Shown: positions 11,333 through 22,610, numbered from the stretch's first letter. The stretch is DNA of 64,000 nucleotides from Triatoma infestans (GCA_011037195.1 JAAEAF010004375.1:17746-81745); one strand, 5' to 3'. Notes: generated from the letters alone by a model not told the origin. Made by a program: numbers and translations.

Positions 11333-11829
11333 TATACGGTCGGTTCGGCGTCTGTTACGGATGCAGGCTTAAAGAGAGTTGGCTATGGTTTGCACAGCCT
11401 CGAAGTGGACCACTGCGATCGCTGGGACGCCATTGTAGCAATTTTGAAGGCCAGATAGCGGCTGTAGATTGGGCTGCACAGGTAATCTTAAACACCCGCC
11501 CTCCTGTCAAAGTTGTGTTTTTCGTAGACTCTAAGGCGGCAATGCAAGCACTATGTTCCCATTCCGGAACTGATAGTGAGCGTGTTCTGCGGGCCCGCAA
11601 AAAAATTCACGAGAGGATTAAGGGAGGCTGGACTATTGTTGTCCAGTGGATCCCCAGTCAGTGTGGCACCACTGGAAACGAAAAGGCCGACAATTTGGCC
11701 AAAAAAGGCAGTCTTCTACCCCCTCCTACAGAAGCTATCAGCTACGAAGGTGCTTGTCGTGAAATAAAAGAAAGAGTCAACATACATCGCGTAAGCAAAA
11801 GGCGAACGGTAAACGATGGGAAATACTGA
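11333..11829 (+). pseudogene. LINE RNase H domain (I/Jockey/R1-type)
   Basis: The translation contains TVGSASVTDAGLKRVGYGL, in which the first catalytic Asp of the usual TDGS motif has become Val. It then has VVFFVDSKAAMQALCSH (the D-S-x-A-A catalytic site) and TIVVQWIPSQCGTTGNEKAD followed by NLAKKGS. The last Asp of the RNase H active site is kept in GNEKAD. A frameshift near 11458 separates the first strand from the rest. Further C-terminal text (LGTHDYLQIHLN-like, then a degenerate Cys/His cluster to about 12060) follows out of frame. RNase H removes template RNA during retrotransposition; this copy is dead because of the lost Asp, the frameshift and stops. Confidence 0.8.
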
Positions 11830-12530
11830 ATAGACAGCCCCTGCCCAGTTGCCTGCCAAAAAAAGTAGCCGCAGCCAATTTCTGCCTTCTGACTAGGCAC
11901 GACTATCTCCAGATTCATCTGAATAGGATAGGAGTTGTTGATTCCTCCATATGTCCCCTCTGGTTAGAGGAGCCGATGGATGTGGGACATCTAAACTGCT
12001 GCCAGTCTCTGGATATTGTCCGCGATAAAGTTTATAGGAATGACATGGAGAAGAACTCCGCAATATGCTAGACTGCTAGATACCTGATGGCTGAAAAAGC
12101 CTTGCAAATGGCGTAATAAAAAAATAAAATAAAATAAAAATGTATTCCCAAAATTACCGAGTTTGAAATAAAAACGAATTACCGAAAGTGCGTTCTTACT
12201 GAACAATTTAAGTTTTCAGCAATTTTCTCCATAAAAAACACCGACGTGTTTTCTTCACTAAACTTGTAATATTAACTATACCTGAACAGAGACTTATTAT
12301 TACTTCTGTTTTTTAACATTTTTCAGGGACTATTTTTTTATAGGAGGTTTTGAGGGGAAGGGGTAGCTTTTCCGAAAATTGTTCTTTTATTAAATTTAGA
12401 TTGTCCCATTTCTCCCACTGTATAACACTGAAAATATTAAACTAGTAAAACAGTAATTAAAATTTATCATTTATAAAACTAATAGAATTGGAGTGAGAGA
12501 AATCATATGAATATTTCCCACCAGATTGTT

Positions 12531-12650
12531 TCAAACTCAGGGGGGACTTCAAAACATATATTCTTGGTGAAAGCTCAATTTCTAATATTTAATATAATCG
12601 CAATTATTTCTTTATAGCTGAAAGAGAAAGTCTTAAAAAACGATTCTGAG
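12531..12650 (+). mobile_element. TIR15 tail fragment
   Basis: CTCAGGGGGGACTTCAAAAC, CTTGGTGAAAGCTCAATTTC and a final GAAAGAGAAAGT reproduce the last 120 bp of the TIR15 family, directly behind the inverted copy ending at 12530. The two ends therefore sit back to back. Confidence 0.5.
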
Positions 12651-12918
12651 ACAGCATCTCATGATGCATGTATGCATGAAGCATGCACCTCTTATTAAAA
12701 TTTCCTATTAGTTTATACAATCCCCCCTCCCTTCTGTTTAGGTATAAAACCATAGATTATTACAGCGGCATTTCTCAAACTTATTATTATTATCATTTAA
12801 CCATAAATAAGCATGATGATAAATAGAAAGCGAATCACATTTTTACTATGTTCTAAATATTGCTTTTAATACCATCTCCATCTCATTTACCCATTTTCTT
12901 CTAGCCTTCTTACATAAT

Positions 12919-13753
12919 GTAGTGAAATCGCTTATCGGATTCCAGAGGTATGAAGTCAGATGTCTTGAAGAGGGATTTATTAGGCGGAAGTTAGCTTAGA
13001 GATTTTAGAGAGTTATTACTTGAAATACTAAACACTGAATTTACAAAAATAGACTATATTTTTACAATAATTTGAATGTGTGAAATGGTAACTACAATTA
13101 ATATGAACTGTTAGAAATAAATAAATAATTTAAAGAGATAAACAACAACTAATTTAAAATGATTAAAATAAATAAAACTAATATGCACAACTATGAAGTG
13201 TTTGATAGAATAATTATAAGATTAACCTTGTATAGGGACGCGCTCGCGGAACTCAAGTATCACTGCTGCTCGTTGAAACTGTAATGCTAATAATCGTAAT
13301 GATAATACTGATCCCCTCTTCCAGTGGTGCGAAGTTTATATTAGTATTACTCACACACTGTCAGGTGTGTAAGTAGTACTCATAATAAGACATCTCTCGT
13401 AGTGTGCGACCTTGGCCAGGTCGGTGACCAGTGTGATTTAGGTCAGTGGCCAGCTTTGGCGACAGTTGGCCGCCCATCGGTGATTTTCAAAGACTGGTAG
13501 CCTTGAATCGGCCAGGTGGCTTCTGTTCAATAATGATCCTAGTTTAAAAGGGTTTTATCGGTGCTTGTCTTTGATACTGATTTCCATCGGCCCTTGTATT
13601 GAAAAGGCTTTTTGTTCGGCGCGGCCCTTGTCTTGAAGACAGCGGCCGGTTGGGTCACTAGCTATAAATTATCCTTTCTTCTTGTTATCTTTTGTGAAGA
13701 TAGCGGCTGGCTGGAGCCACTTGACATTGCTATAACATTGATATGTCATTACA
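12919..13753 (+). mobile_element. Solo LTR with 4-bp target duplication
   Basis: The block begins TGTAGTG and ends TTACA, giving the TG...CA rule and a TGTA/TACA inverted terminus. ATAA stands immediately on both sides (12915-12918 and 13754-13757). A reverse-strand relative at 25678-26381 shares the whole layout: a GGCGGAAGTTAG segment, an AT-rich middle, GTATAGGGACGC, GAAGTTTATATTA, and GACAGCGGCCGG near the end. No primer-binding site or gag/pol text adjoins it, so this is what remains after recombination between two LTRs. A 4-bp duplication suits Gypsy-type elements. GC-rich text in the second half of the LTR (13380-13720) probably held promoter or R-region functions. Confidence 0.8.
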
Positions 13754-14455
13754 ATAACCAATTTACCAAAATATTTTCTTATATTAAACCTTAGATTTCA
13801 GTAGCTATAAATTGTTTATACGCTTTTAAACTTTAAGTGTGGTGTGACAGAAACATAAAAGTTGAAGTCAGTTTTTTTATACGAAATTGATAGCCTTACT
13901 CTGACGATGGATGAGAATTCGAAAACCGGTCAGGAACAATCTAAATAAGCATGTTACGAAGGACAAAATCCCAGAAGACAAATACTTTCTCTTACTTGTA
14001 GAAAATAAATCATAGTAAATAACACTATTGTTTTTGTGAATTAAAAATATCTCATGTGAATGCCGAATAAATTTAGCAAATTTTGACGGTTCAGAACACC
14101 TTTTTTTTAACATCAATTCTCTTTTCTCCAACGTTTGTGAACGTTGTGAACTATCTTCCTAATATTACTAAAATATTTATAGAAAAAAAATCATTTTTTT
14201 TTTCTTACTGCTGTAAGATAATCGTGTCAAATTTTCGAAACTATCATTCCAACTGTCAGTATAATTAAAAAACGGCAAATTGCAGTAAGCTGAAAATTAA
14301 TAATTGTTTAGGTGTGACCAGAGGACGCGACAATAAGGTTGGATCAAAATCTGTCCCCAGGAATATAACTTTTCCGAACATATCTTTCAGTTTCTTTAAA
14401 GTTGGTATATTAAGTCTTTACATATACTAAAACTAATGTAATTGCCTATTTTTTC
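13754..14455. other. Intronic sequence with a Penelope-like motif and a TIR15 trace
   Basis: At 13891-13930 CTGACGATGGATGAGAATTC followed by GAAAACCGGTCAGGAAC is the reverse complement of the segment at about 35110-35155 (see the dispersed motif). At 14205-14245 CTGCTGTAAGATAATCGTGT is a scrap of TIR15 tail. Nothing else recognisable. Confidence 0.4.
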
Positions 14456-14457
14456 AT

Positions 14458-14635
14458 GCGGGTTTAAGTCCAACGTACTACTAGGTGTCGTAGACGAGGG
14501 CGGAAGCACCTACTTTACCATTAATATTTTTTTTAAATGAATATAAAATTTAGCAGTTATAGGTGGGACTCGAACTGGGCACCTCCCAGTTATAAGTCAA
14601 TGCTCATAACCACTATACCAACAACCGCTTGTATT
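14458..14635 (-). repeat. tRNA-derived SINE, family B, copy 1
   Basis: On the minus strand a tRNA-like head has an A box in GGTATAGTGGTTATGAGC and a B box in AGTTCGAGTCCC. It is followed by about 60 bp of AT-rich body and the sequence AGGTGCTTCCGCCCTCG. Copies 2 and 3 at 18107-18276 and 35340-35515 share head, body and tail, so the roughly 175-bp unit is a true dispersed family. All three lie in the same orientation. Confidence 0.7.
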
Positions 14636-14639
14636 TGTT

Positions 14640-16110
14640 AAGTATATTAATACTACCTATTATTACATTTATTTTAATTTATTTCTGAAAAAAATGATCT
14701 TAGAGGCATATTTATTTTTGCTTTCAAACAATACACGATAAAATGATATTTCTTTGATATATTTTTTGAATGGTTCCAGTTTTTCATGTACCTCTTAATA
14801 AATATTTAAATTGATTTTGGTATTCATGACGTTAACTAGGACCAATAATTTTCTTCAGTCAGGATATTTCAAGGTGTGTGTGTGTGTGTGTGTGTGAATG
14901 TTTGTTTGTGGGACACCCACAAAGAACTATTTTCATCTTTATCTATCTATAATGTTCCAACATTATTATGGGAACATGATGGTAGCTGAATGCGGGAGTA
15001 TATCATGCATGTTAGTACCTGCTGCAATCAACCCAACCCACCCATTTCTTCTCGTTACCCATCCAATCATCAGTTCATCCCAATTATGGTTTTTTGTTTT
15101 TTTTTTTTCATTTTTTCTGCTTCTATTTCTTTCTTTCCTTTTCTATATTCCCTTTTTGCCCTCTTCTAACAAGGCGGTAACAAAAAGGGAACATCTCAAT
15201 AATCATGATGATGGCAGATGGCGGTAGTTTTTGTTGATTAGGCCACCCTCTGTGATTGGTTGTTTCAAAGGTAACTGTTAGTAAAGCAGTAACTGTAGGG
15301 AAGAAGAGGGAATTGGTCAGATAGTCAAGAGAGAAATGTGTGTTCGGCAACATATAGGACCACCCGCTATCTCTGATTGTCCATGTATACTCTCCTCTTG
15401 TTCCTAGCTTCCCATAGTTCTTTATAGCTTTTATTGCGCATATATATAACCTTATATGTAATAATATAATATAGTTATAATAAGTTCTTTTAAAAAAAGT
15501 CAATATTAGCTATTATTTTTCCTATATTTTCAATCAAATTATTGGAATAATTAAGGTAATTCTACAGAAAATTACATTATAATCTTAGAAATGATTGTAA
15601 TTCTTAGAAAATTACCTGATTGCATTCTTAGATATTTTTCAATCATATCTATATTTAACTTTTTTCCAATCGAGATTACAAAGGTTTTTATTAAAATAAT
15701 ATTACCTATAAAAATATTTTCCAATTAGCTGATTTCTTCTTTTAGTCTTAGTCACTTACATTTACGAAAAAAATGTAGTGTGAAATACTGACCGGGTGGC
15801 TCTTATTGCAATTAACATAATTCGGTATTAACAGTTGTTACTCCTTATAAAGAGCATTTAGCATCCCTTAGTGCTTAATTTATACTATATTGTAACAGCC
15901 GATCTTACAATTCAACTTTTTAAAACTGATTTTAGTTACTTTTTTACATCTTTGCCACAGAGTAAACATTTAGTTTATGGGCAGATAATGTGTGGGATTG
16001 GTGATAACTTTCTTGCAGCTCTGTCGATCATTACTTTTATTTATATAAAGAAACTTTCTAGTTATTTGGAGCATAATGAACAGTCTACTCTACATTTACA
16101 TGCAAGCTCC
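14640..16110. other. Intronic sequence with GT microsatellite
   Basis: Contains a (GT)n run at 14873-14896 and AT-rich sequence. Open frames near 14900-15230 and 15120-15500 show no domain and are rich in low-complexity residues. Several poly-T tracts. No supported gene. Confidence 0.4.
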
Positions 16111-16114
16111 CATT

Positions 16115-16675
16115 TGTTGTAGGCATAATGGAGTGACTCTATCAATAACTAGAGCTGAGAAGCTGGAGACGGACAGAATTTTATGCCTGTCCTCCGATAT
16201 AATGAGTTTTGGAGAAACATTGCGTGGATACGCAGGCGTGCGTCCAGGGCCAAAAGATTTATCAGATGGACTAAGCAGGGATTTTCGAATTATCTCCCGT
16301 CCCTGACCAGGATAAGATTGAGGACGTTAGTAAGTGTAGTAACTGGACACACATGGGTGGCTATTCATTTATATAAAATAGGAAGGAAGCTTAGTCACAT
16401 ATGTCACAACTGTGATGATAAGAGTTTGGGAAACGGTGTATCACTATTTATGTCAGTGTACCCGTTTCGCTGGTACTAGGTTTCGTGTATTTTGGAGGGC
16501 CTCATGCTCCCGGAAAGGCCTGGGTTGGAGCTATAGGATATTTTAGGATATTGTAGACAGATCGGCAAACTACCGGGGGAGATTAATTAGCGGGATGAAT
16601 GGGGGGGGGAATTAAAAGCCACATAGGCTTAGGTCGCATGCCGATAAGCACCGATGATTTTATAATAATAATAAG
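16115..16675 (+). pseudogene. LINE C-terminal region and 3' end (family shared with 45408-46208)
   Basis: Text such as RIRLRTLVSVVTGHTWVAIH and CHNCDDKSLGNGVSLFM matches the post-RNase-H C-terminus of a LINE. It lines up with the minus-strand copy at 45408-46208 (GLRTLVGIVTGHAWVSSHLF there). The Cys/His cluster is visible as C-x2-C followed by H-x3-C-like residues. Two frames are needed to follow it, so it is a pseudogene. The 3' end is a short TAATAATAATAAG repeat, not poly(A). Confidence 0.65.
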
Positions 16676-16980
16676 TACACATTCGACAAGCACTTCAAAG
16701 TTCTATACTGGACAGAGCGGCTTGGGAAACTGCCTATGTGGCTTATCTAGGCTGGTACGGAGCTAATCCGTGGTGAGACATCTCGGTAAGCCCAGGCAAG
16801 CAGTGTCTTACAGTGTCTTTCAGGCAGAGCTAGTCGTAATAATTATCTCTGTTTCTGTGATAAAAAGACGTTGGGCACATAATTCCAGAATGGTCATCTT
16901 CTTAGACAGCGAGGCTCCCTTGCAAGCCATCAGCTCGTATCAGATCAACTTGAGACTGATTTGGGCAGGTAAATAAGGTT
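16676..16980 (+). pseudogene. LINE RNase H fragment, rearranged
   Basis: VFQAELVVIIISVSVIKRRW then RMVIFLDSEAPLQAISSY is the central RNase H segment of a LINE, with the catalytic motif D-S-x-A (here DSEAPL). In an intact element this lies upstream of the C-terminal Zn-knuckle region, but here it follows it. So this is either a second truncated insertion directly behind the first or a rearrangement. The block ends abruptly at about 16976 with no tail. Confidence 0.55.
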
Positions 16981-18100
16981 TTTTTAGTTAGGTTAAGGGC
17001 GCATTCAAAGAGTTTCTTGAGCGTGATTCTAAAGTGTTTCTCTTCAGCTATACTAGCTTGCATTACTCTATTTAGAAATCTAGCGTCATAAAAGCAAAAT
17101 CCAGGGGGACTTGGAAATTTTAGTTATAGTTCACCTGTGTTTGTGACTTAGTCTGTTCTCACAATATTAAGAAAAAAAGCATTATTGGTCTTTATTATTA
17201 CAAGTAAAATAGAGAAGAAAGCGGATGAATAAGAACTAGTCAGTCATAAATTGGCGCATAAATCAATTTTTACAATGATCGTCAAGGGCCTAAATAAGTT
17301 TTACAATAATCATCTAATTATTTAATTATTAAAGGAAGAGTTTTGTCATCTAATAGGTTTAAAATCATAAAAAATATAAATTATAAATAATATTGCAACA
17401 AAATATAACAATTTGCATACAGATTGCATACATGGTTATATCAGATTTTATTATGTTTTTTTTTTCTTTATTTTTATTATTACAGTGGCTTGTTTTAGTG
17501 AAATAGTAAAGCTATGACACATTCTATTTAGATAGAGATTATTATCATAACTCATGACGTATGTTATTAAAACCATCTGTCACATAGGTGTCTGGCTATT
17601 TATTATAAATTTAAAAAACAAAAAACTTGCTCGAATAACTTTGGTATTGTTAAAAAATTGGAACAATAAAGAAAGCAAGAAAAAAAAAACAATTGTGAAC
17701 ATATTGTTATTGTAATTGTTATAATATTATTTCCCTCGGGTTTCTGAAGGACGTGTTGTAATCATATTATTTCCGCTTAACTTCAGAATTAAGTTTGTTT
17801 AGATTTTCTTTATTTTTTTGTATACAAGAAAATACTTTCGTTCGGATTTCTTAAGCGCCTGATATATCTGTTAATTTTTTTTTTTTTTTTTTTTTACAAT
17901 TAATATCAAAATTACCGAATAGATTTCAATTACTTTCCTTCAAGTAATTTTCCTTCAGCTACTAACTTATTCATGTGAGTACGTTAGGTTCATCTGAATT
18001 CCTGAATGATCATGGTTTGTTGATTTTGTATTTTAACTAAAACTCTTTTTCAAGTCTTATTGTGTTTGCTATAAAGTAAAGAGTAATGCTTAATTTTTTC
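16981..18100. other. AT-rich intronic sequence
   Basis: No exon-like or repeat-terminal structure seen. Long T tracts (17459-17470, 17875-17895). Nothing further to report. Confidence 0.4.
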
Positions 18101-18106
18101 AGGCGG

Positions 18107-18276
18107 GCTTAACGTCCAGCTACCAAATTAGGTATCATGGACGGGGACGGAAAGCATCTACTTTATCTTATATTTTTTTAAATGAATATAAAATTTAGCA
18201 CCTATACGCGGGACTCGAACTGAGGATCTCTCAGTTACTAGTCCATGCTCATAACCACTACACCAACATCCGCCCC
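18107..18276 (-). repeat. tRNA-derived SINE, family B, copy 2
   Basis: The best preserved head of the family on the minus strand: GGTGTAGTGGTTATGAGCAT for the A box and AGTTCGAGTCCC for the B box, 32 bp apart as in a tRNA gene. It shares the ATAAAATTTAGCA body and the GGACGGGGACGG-like tail with the other two copies. Confidence 0.75.
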
Positions 18277-18927
18277 AATTATTGTGTTTGTTATAATTGT
18301 GTGTATACGTATACACAGGGAATGTCAGATGATGAACTGTGTGGGGCTGGTTTGAGTTAAAACTCCATTAATTCTCTAAGTTGTGTTTCTTGTTTGTAAT
18401 ATATCATCCTTTTAACATTGAAAATTTGATGATATGTGAACCTTGGCAAGCTGACTGAAATAGGTGTGAGTTAGTCCAGAAAGAGAAAGTAAGTAAGAGT
18501 GAGATAGGTAAACTGTGTTGGGTGATGCTTATATAACTTCAATTGATCTTATTCCACCAATATACATTGTAAAGTTCAGACCGACATATATACATACAAT
18601 ACCGGTGCTTATAGTGTTAAAAGATTTACTCAAATCTAAATATATGCACAATTACGTCCTTCATTTGTTTTTTTGTTTTTTTTTTTTCAGAAGTTAAATA
18701 ATGGGATGAGTGGTTCTCTTTAGTTTGAAAAAGTAAACCATTGCATTAACCCACCTATAGACTAAACATTAGTATGTCAATCATGAAACAAACCCGTCTT
18801 TATCGTACCGTCGAATAGACTTTGTCCGACATTCTATTTATATATTTTCTTTGAAATGTATATATAGTTCCTTCATAAAGTAAAAATCTTATTCTTTTTA
18901 CCGTAATTTCTGACATAAATAAAAAAA
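18277..18927. other. AT-rich intronic sequence
   Basis: No features recognised apart from short T tracts and a TATA-rich patch near 18580-18600. Confidence 0.4.
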
Positions 18928-20270
18928 TCTAGTGCGAAACATTCATAGACTTTCTTTCACTGTGATTTACAAAGTTATAAATGTCAACTTCATAAGGTAC
19001 TTATAATTTTCACTAAATGTTTAAGTTTCTTCAGTATCTTATTACTGGGCGAATCTAAACTTAATAAAATGATTCTTTTAGGGAAGTATGACCTTCCAGC
19101 TCCCCCCTCCCCTCGAACTCCTCTAAAATTAATTTTCTGTGAAAACTGTTGCAAACAAAAATGATATTCTCTGTTCATCTAGTTTTTTCCAAGTCGGGAA
19201 TTTCGAAACATATTTATTTTCTAATAATAAACTAAACTAAAACTTTCCCGTTGGTGAGTGCCAGGGGATGTTGGCATTGAAGGGAATTAGATGGCCGACG
19301 CTCTGGCAAAAGGTAGAAGCTGCACCCCCGCTTCTAAAGCCTCAATCTTTTTGCAGGGTCAGCAACCAGTCTCTCTTTGGAAGAACTTAAGGAGGAGGAG
19401 GTGAGGTTTCAACTCTGGAACTCACTCCCTGGACTGAGGTAGGCTAAGATCTGCTTGGGCATTATGACCGGAGGCCTGCATCGGTCTTAGTAAGAACGAA
19501 CTCCGCGTTTTTAAGGGTTTCCTCACGGGGCATTGTCGACGCAGAGGACACCTGGTGAAGTTGGGTTTGGAGAATGGTAGCACATGCAGATTCTATGGGG
19601 AATATAGAGGAAACTCCATTACATCTCCTAACAGACTGCGAGCCTGGCACTCAGAGAAGATTTAAGAACCTAGGGTAGTTACCAGATGGAGGAGAGGAAT
19701 ATACCCTCCCCAGTCCCCGGCTGGTTACTAGGATTCCTTAAGGATCTTAATCTAATGGGGGTGTTATAGACATTGTTCGCATAGGACGTCGTTGGTACGC
19801 TATGGGCTAGCCTATGGCAACCAAGGGGCACAGCACAATAGATCGTATAGGTCTCAGTGCATTGGGCTCCTCTACCTAAAAAAAATAATACTTTAAAGGA
19901 AAACTTCAAAAACACAACTTTAATGAATTTTCCTGAAAATGATTCAAATAAAAGTTGTAGCACTTTGTAAGTACAGTTAATATACCAAATGTAAAATAAA
20001 TCGTCGGTCCGTAAAAAACTAAAAGTCAATTCTGGCTGATCGATTTTGTCCTAAACAAAAATTCCGGATCTCCTCGTACAACTTAATTTGAAATATCAAG
20101 TTTGAACTTTCTGTGATTTTTCGTTTTTAAGTCATGCTTACCACACAAACTCAGATAGGCCAATTTCTAGAACCCTTTTTTCGGACATAGGGATTCTCAA
20201 ATCATCATTTCCGGTGAAAACTCAAAGTCGAAACTTTGAGACAATGCCAACGAAAGTATGAGAAAGTAAA
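18928..20270 (+). mobile_element. TIR15 copy interrupted by a LINE piece
   Basis: Head TCTAGTGCGAAACATTC and tail GTATGAGAAAGTAAAA bound the copy. The first module runs to about 19225 (CATATTTATTTTCTAATAAT). Module text resumes at about 19890 (CTTTAAAGGAAAACTTC) and continues through AAATAAAAGTTGTAGCAC to the terminal unit. The point of interruption lies inside the TTTCTAATTAAT segment. Base changes are more frequent than in the copies at 613 and 29645. Confidence 0.7.
19230..19885 (+). pseudogene. LINE RNase H end and C-terminus inside TIR15
   Basis: The block begins with the end of an RNase H domain (the WVPGHxGIEGNExADxLAK pattern is recognisable in mutated form at 19250-19310). It continues into the same C-terminal segment as the LINE at 3464-3885: AAGAACGAACTCCGCGTTTT and CCTCACGGGGCATTGTCGAC can be aligned base by base. 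Stops and frameshifts abound. It ends in ACCTAAAAAAAATAATA, an A-rich 3' tail. A 5'-truncated retro-insertion; the target duplication is unclear because the flanks are AT-rich. Confidence 0.7.
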
Positions 20271-20734
20271 AAATTAAGGATGATTTTATAATGAAGTCAG
20301 TAAACATGTTTTCAATTGCCATATTTAGGTTTGCAAGTATTTGGATTTATCAAATTATCAATTATCATCCTGGCAGTGAACTATAAATCCACAATATATA
20401 GTGATATACAAAAATCTCCTTTCAATCTCGAGCTTTCTGCCCCTGTTTTTTGGAATAAATACCTTACAGGTATTATATCTTTCCAAAATTTGCTAAAAGC
20501 ACTGCCAATTTTTAAGTTTTTACTTCGGAACTATCTCCCAAAGCATCATAGAGTTGTCTTTATGGACTCAAATGATCGTCTTATTGCTTACTTTACTAAA
20601 TGAAAAGTTGGGCAGTTTCTTATCATATTTCTTCAGTCTGGTATATTAGATTGTGGATTAGCATTTCTTATACTAACTGGATAGTAAGCTATCATCCTAT
20701 TCAATTGCAAAGATCTTCATCAAATGATTGCTTT
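20271..20734. other. Intronic sequence, no recognised feature
   Basis: An open frame at about 20316-20603 (95 codons) has no domain I recognise and AT-driven codon use. I do not call it a gene. Confidence 0.35.
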
Positions 20735-20996
20735 TTTTTTTAATTGTCTGTGGGGAGGGACCAAGCCCTAATACTATCCAAAGCCCTTCTGAGCCCATAT
20801 AGATATCCCGAAGTTCGGAGCCTTCTCAGTGCACCTGCCGGACAGTGTTCTCTCGTTACAGACAACACTGACCATCACCGGATAGTGAGCTGTAAGAGGC
20901 TCCTAAGAAGAAAAAATCTAAGGGCAGCAGCTGGACTTGATCCTGGACCGCCGCATTGCTACTCCAGCGCCTACGACTGAGCTAATTCCTTCCCTG
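20735..20996 (-). repeat. tRNA-derived SINE, family A, alternative tail, with 11-bp target duplication
   Basis: ATGATTGCTTT stands on both sides (20724-20734 and 20997-21007). On the minus strand the right-hand end is a tRNA-like head (TTAGCTCAGTCGTAG A box; GATCAAGTCC, a degraded B box). Then follows the common core (CTCTTACAGCTCACTATCCG and GAGAACACTGTCCGG). The distal part, with GGAGGGACCAAGCCC near 20754, differs from most family members, which end in GGCGCC plus an AAATTTAA/poly(A) tail. The same alternative tail is found at 52568-52825. Confidence 0.75.
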
Positions 20997-21007
20997 ATGA
21001 TTGCTTT

Positions 21008-21699
21008 CAGTCTTGCCATGACGTCACTCGAAAAAATTAAACTGAAAAATATTTGAATATAAAAAAATAAAAATAACGATAATATTTCTAAAGAGATTAA
21101 TGTTTGAAATAAATTAAATTATTGAACTAAAAGAAAAACAATTTTTATTAAATCAAGATATTAAACTTTATGATAGTCAATAAACAGATTATAATTTTAA
21201 CAGTCTAACAACAATAACACCATCTGTTTGTTTCATAAAACAAGATACGACAGCGGAATATTATTCAAATCTCTAGTAGGCTTATATATACATATATACT
21301 TACACCACATAACTTAAGTGATTCCAAACAGATCTAAACACCTGTGTGTTGGTGACACTTTTAACTGGCCTCTTAGTTCCCTTCTAAACAGTTCCTCACT
21401 AAAAACAAACATAACAAAACCCTTTTTGTTTACACAAACCTGTTCTTTCATTCATTTAACAAAGTTACCTGTACTTCTTAGAATTTCTTTAGATTTCTGA
21501 GCGTGTAATTTTTTTTTTTATTTTTTTTTTTTAAGAATTTCACAGAACTTTTTTTAAATTATGAAAGCGTAGTTTTGTTTTGTCAAGCTCTTCTACTTTA
21601 AAGTTTGAGAAGTTCTTTTTTTGAAATTAAAAAATTCTGTTTTTATTGAAATAAATTATCTAAAATTAATCTTGACCATTGTGATCCTTAAGGAATCAC
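21008..21699. other. AT-rich intronic sequence
   Basis: No feature recognised; long T tracts at 21509-21530. Confidence 0.4.
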
Positions 21700-21709
21700 A
21701 ATTCGTGCA

Positions 21710-21801
21710 ATATCTTTCTCACCACTGCCGGACATGCTTTCTCTTACAAAAGTGAGCTATAGACGTTGCTAATCCAGCGCGCTACCACTTTTCCCTTCCC
21801 G
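21710..21801 (-). repeat. Truncated SINE A with 10-bp target duplication
   Basis: AATTCGTGCA occurs at 21700-21709 and 21802-21811. The 92-bp insert holds only the tRNA-like head (GGTAGCGCGCTGGATTAGCA on the minus strand) and a short piece of the core. It is an internally deleted copy rather than the usual 240-bp form, yet it has intact target duplications. Confidence 0.7.
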
Positions 21802-21811
21802 AATTCGTGCA

Positions 21812-22610
21812 CTATTGTTACCAATTCTTCTTTTCAAAACTTGCGGAGGGTTATAATCATGCCAGATTTATACAATCTTTTATGCCTCTTTCCGTCTTAG
21901 GATTCCATTCATCAGTACCAAGATTTATCTTGTACTCAACTGGTGGTTGTAAAAAGTATTTTGAAAAGGGAAGTCTTCGGAAACAATGTGATCCACATTT
22001 TCCTAATATAATACATGGCATTCAGAAAACGGGAGAGATCTTTTATTTTTATTGAAATTTACAACTGTAACAATAGTTTACACAAGTAAATATAATGTTA
22101 GCTAATACAATGACGGGTTGTTAAATTGGAGTAGGCATCCATCCAATGGTAACATTCCATTATCTTGAAACATTATTTCATCGTGTCATGACAATAGTAG
22201 ATCACGATCTTCAATCTCCTTAGGGGATTTATCTGTTATTGTGGGACAAGAAAGTTGTTCTATTCAGAGGAATGAAATGAGAGGAATGGAATCTGTGAAC
22301 ATGAGATTTCGCTAGATCTTAGAGAAAGGGAATTTTCAGGTCATTATGGACTATGAAATTCGGATAAGGACAAATGGAGCCTTAAGAATTTTCCGAAAGA
22401 TTGGATGCGTTAGAAATTGGAATATTTAGTCGATCTCCATACTTCATGACCGTATGACCATATTGGACTTAACAACAGTAGATATAAAAGTCTTTTGTTG
22501 TTTAAGTTTAGTTTTGAAGATCAGAGAGGACCTTCCCAGGAGTTTATAGGGTCGATAACTTCTTGGGGAGAGAACTAATATCAATTTTTCATCTTCGTGA
22601 AGGCAGTAAT
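21812..22610. other. Intronic sequence, no recognised feature
   Basis: Less AT-biased than its neighbours, but I see no repeat ends, exon borders or domains. Confidence 0.35.

Larger units (their letters stand above)
10608..12139 (+). mobile_element. 5'-truncated LINE inserted in TIR15, with 15-bp target duplication
   Basis: ATGTATTCCCAAAAT occurs exactly at 10593-10607 and again at 12140-12154, flanking this block. The right border is preceded by an AAATA-type tail (12117-12139), as expected for target-primed reverse transcription. The element carries the RNase H domain described separately and a C-terminal region. The 5' part (10608-10750) is a short remnant of the preceding coding sequence. 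The block is itself interrupted by a mariner-type MITE at 10753-11332. With the MITE removed, only about 950 bp of LINE remain, so this was a 5'-truncated insertion. Confidence 0.8.
10084..12530 (-). mobile_element. Old TIR15 copy split by a nested LINE
   Basis: ACTTTCTCTTATTTGCTGTT then AAGAGGAAGTATCG at 10084 is the reversed tail. The text continues through TTTCGATATCGAGTTTTCAC and ACCGGAAATA to about 10592. After the LINE insertion, module text resumes (ACCGAAAGTGCGTTCTTACT at about 12181). It closes with GGAGTGAGAGAAATC and CCCACCAGATT, the reversed head, at about 12490-12530. Removing the insertion leaves about 900 bp, close to full length. Divergence is higher than in the copies at 613 or 29645, so this is an older copy. 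Confidence 0.65.

Noticed and set aside
20316..20603. 95-codon open frame
   Set aside because: No known domain, no repeat match and AT-driven composition; chance open frames of this length are expected in this sequence.
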